Shown: positions 7,018-7,031 of the stretch, piece after piece
Layout of the letters: each line of letters starts with the position of its first letter
Position numbering within the stretch: position 1 is the first letter of the stretch
Source: an uncultured Solobacterium sp.
Lineage (GTDB): Bacteria > Bacillota_I > Bacilli_A > Erysipelotrichales > Erysipelotrichaceae
Reading direction: 5' to 3'
Assembly: GCA_900552125.1 (NCBI GenBank)
Contig: URYK01000084.1
Span: forward strand, 1-7,031
DNA length: 7,031 bases
Translations under genes and position numbers: made by a program
Notes under the pieces: model-generated
What the model saw: only the letters and a program-made list of their open reading frames with translations
What the model was told of the DNA's origin: nothing
The model's database searches: none

Positions 7018-7031
7018 TCCTAACTACTCCT
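7018..7031 (-). promoter_or_regulatory. Upstream edge of vex1 with two candidate ribosome binding sites
   Basis: The minus strand reads AGGAGTAGTTAGGAAA directly before the GTG. AGGAG is 11 bases and AGGA two bases from the start codon; neither spacing is ideal. The TAG triplets could also be the stop of an upstream gene, but too little sequence is present to tell. Confidence 0.4.

Noticed and set aside
1..7031. CRISPR array, tRNA/rRNA, riboswitch or phage-like module
   Set aside because: No regularly spaced direct repeats, no RNA gene landmarks and no phage genes were seen; the gaps between genes are all short.

Overview
The window has two parts with very different base composition, and they meet at about position 1575. 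The left part (1 to about 1575) has about half G+C (31 of 60 bases in the line starting at 1081). It is the 3' portion of an IS66-family insertion sequence: the tail of tnpB, then a tnpC transposase that stops early and lacks its C-terminal domain. The right part (about 1580-7031) is strongly AT-rich (11 of 60 G+C in the line starting at 2281), with AGGAG-type ribosome binding sites. That fits a low-GC Bacillota (Firmicutes) host; I cannot name genus or species.

The right part lies entirely on the minus strand and holds five complete genes. In transcription order they are an FtsX-type permease (5738-7015), an ABC ATPase (5072-5728), a second FtsX-type permease (3696-5072), an OmpR-type response regulator (2945-3598) and a sensor histidine kinase (1629-2948). 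Order, protein lengths and distinctive motifs match the vex1-vex2-vex3-vncR-vncS locus known from Streptococcus pneumoniae. I base this on remembered family features, not on a search.

The three transporter genes are packed as one operon: the vex2 ribosome binding site overlaps the vex1 stop, and vex2 and vex3 share one base (TAATG). A strong intrinsic terminator (3661-3697) follows vex3. A separate sigma-A-like promoter (-35 at 3652-3657, -10 at 3629-3634) then drives vncR and vncS, which overlap by ATGA. The likely scheme is a membrane kinase sensing an outside signal and phosphorylating VncR, with a heteromeric ABC complex (two Vex2 ATPases with Vex1 and Vex3) exporting or extracting a substrate. 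The transporter's own promoter, and any small peptide gene in front of it like pneumococcal pep27, would lie past the right edge.

I do not see an undescribed system. The points worth a second look are the broken IS66 at a sharp composition boundary, the terminator-plus-promoter that splits the locus into two transcription units, the non-standard kinase ATP lid, and the unseen region upstream of vex1. No RNA genes, CRISPR arrays or replication origins were seen.
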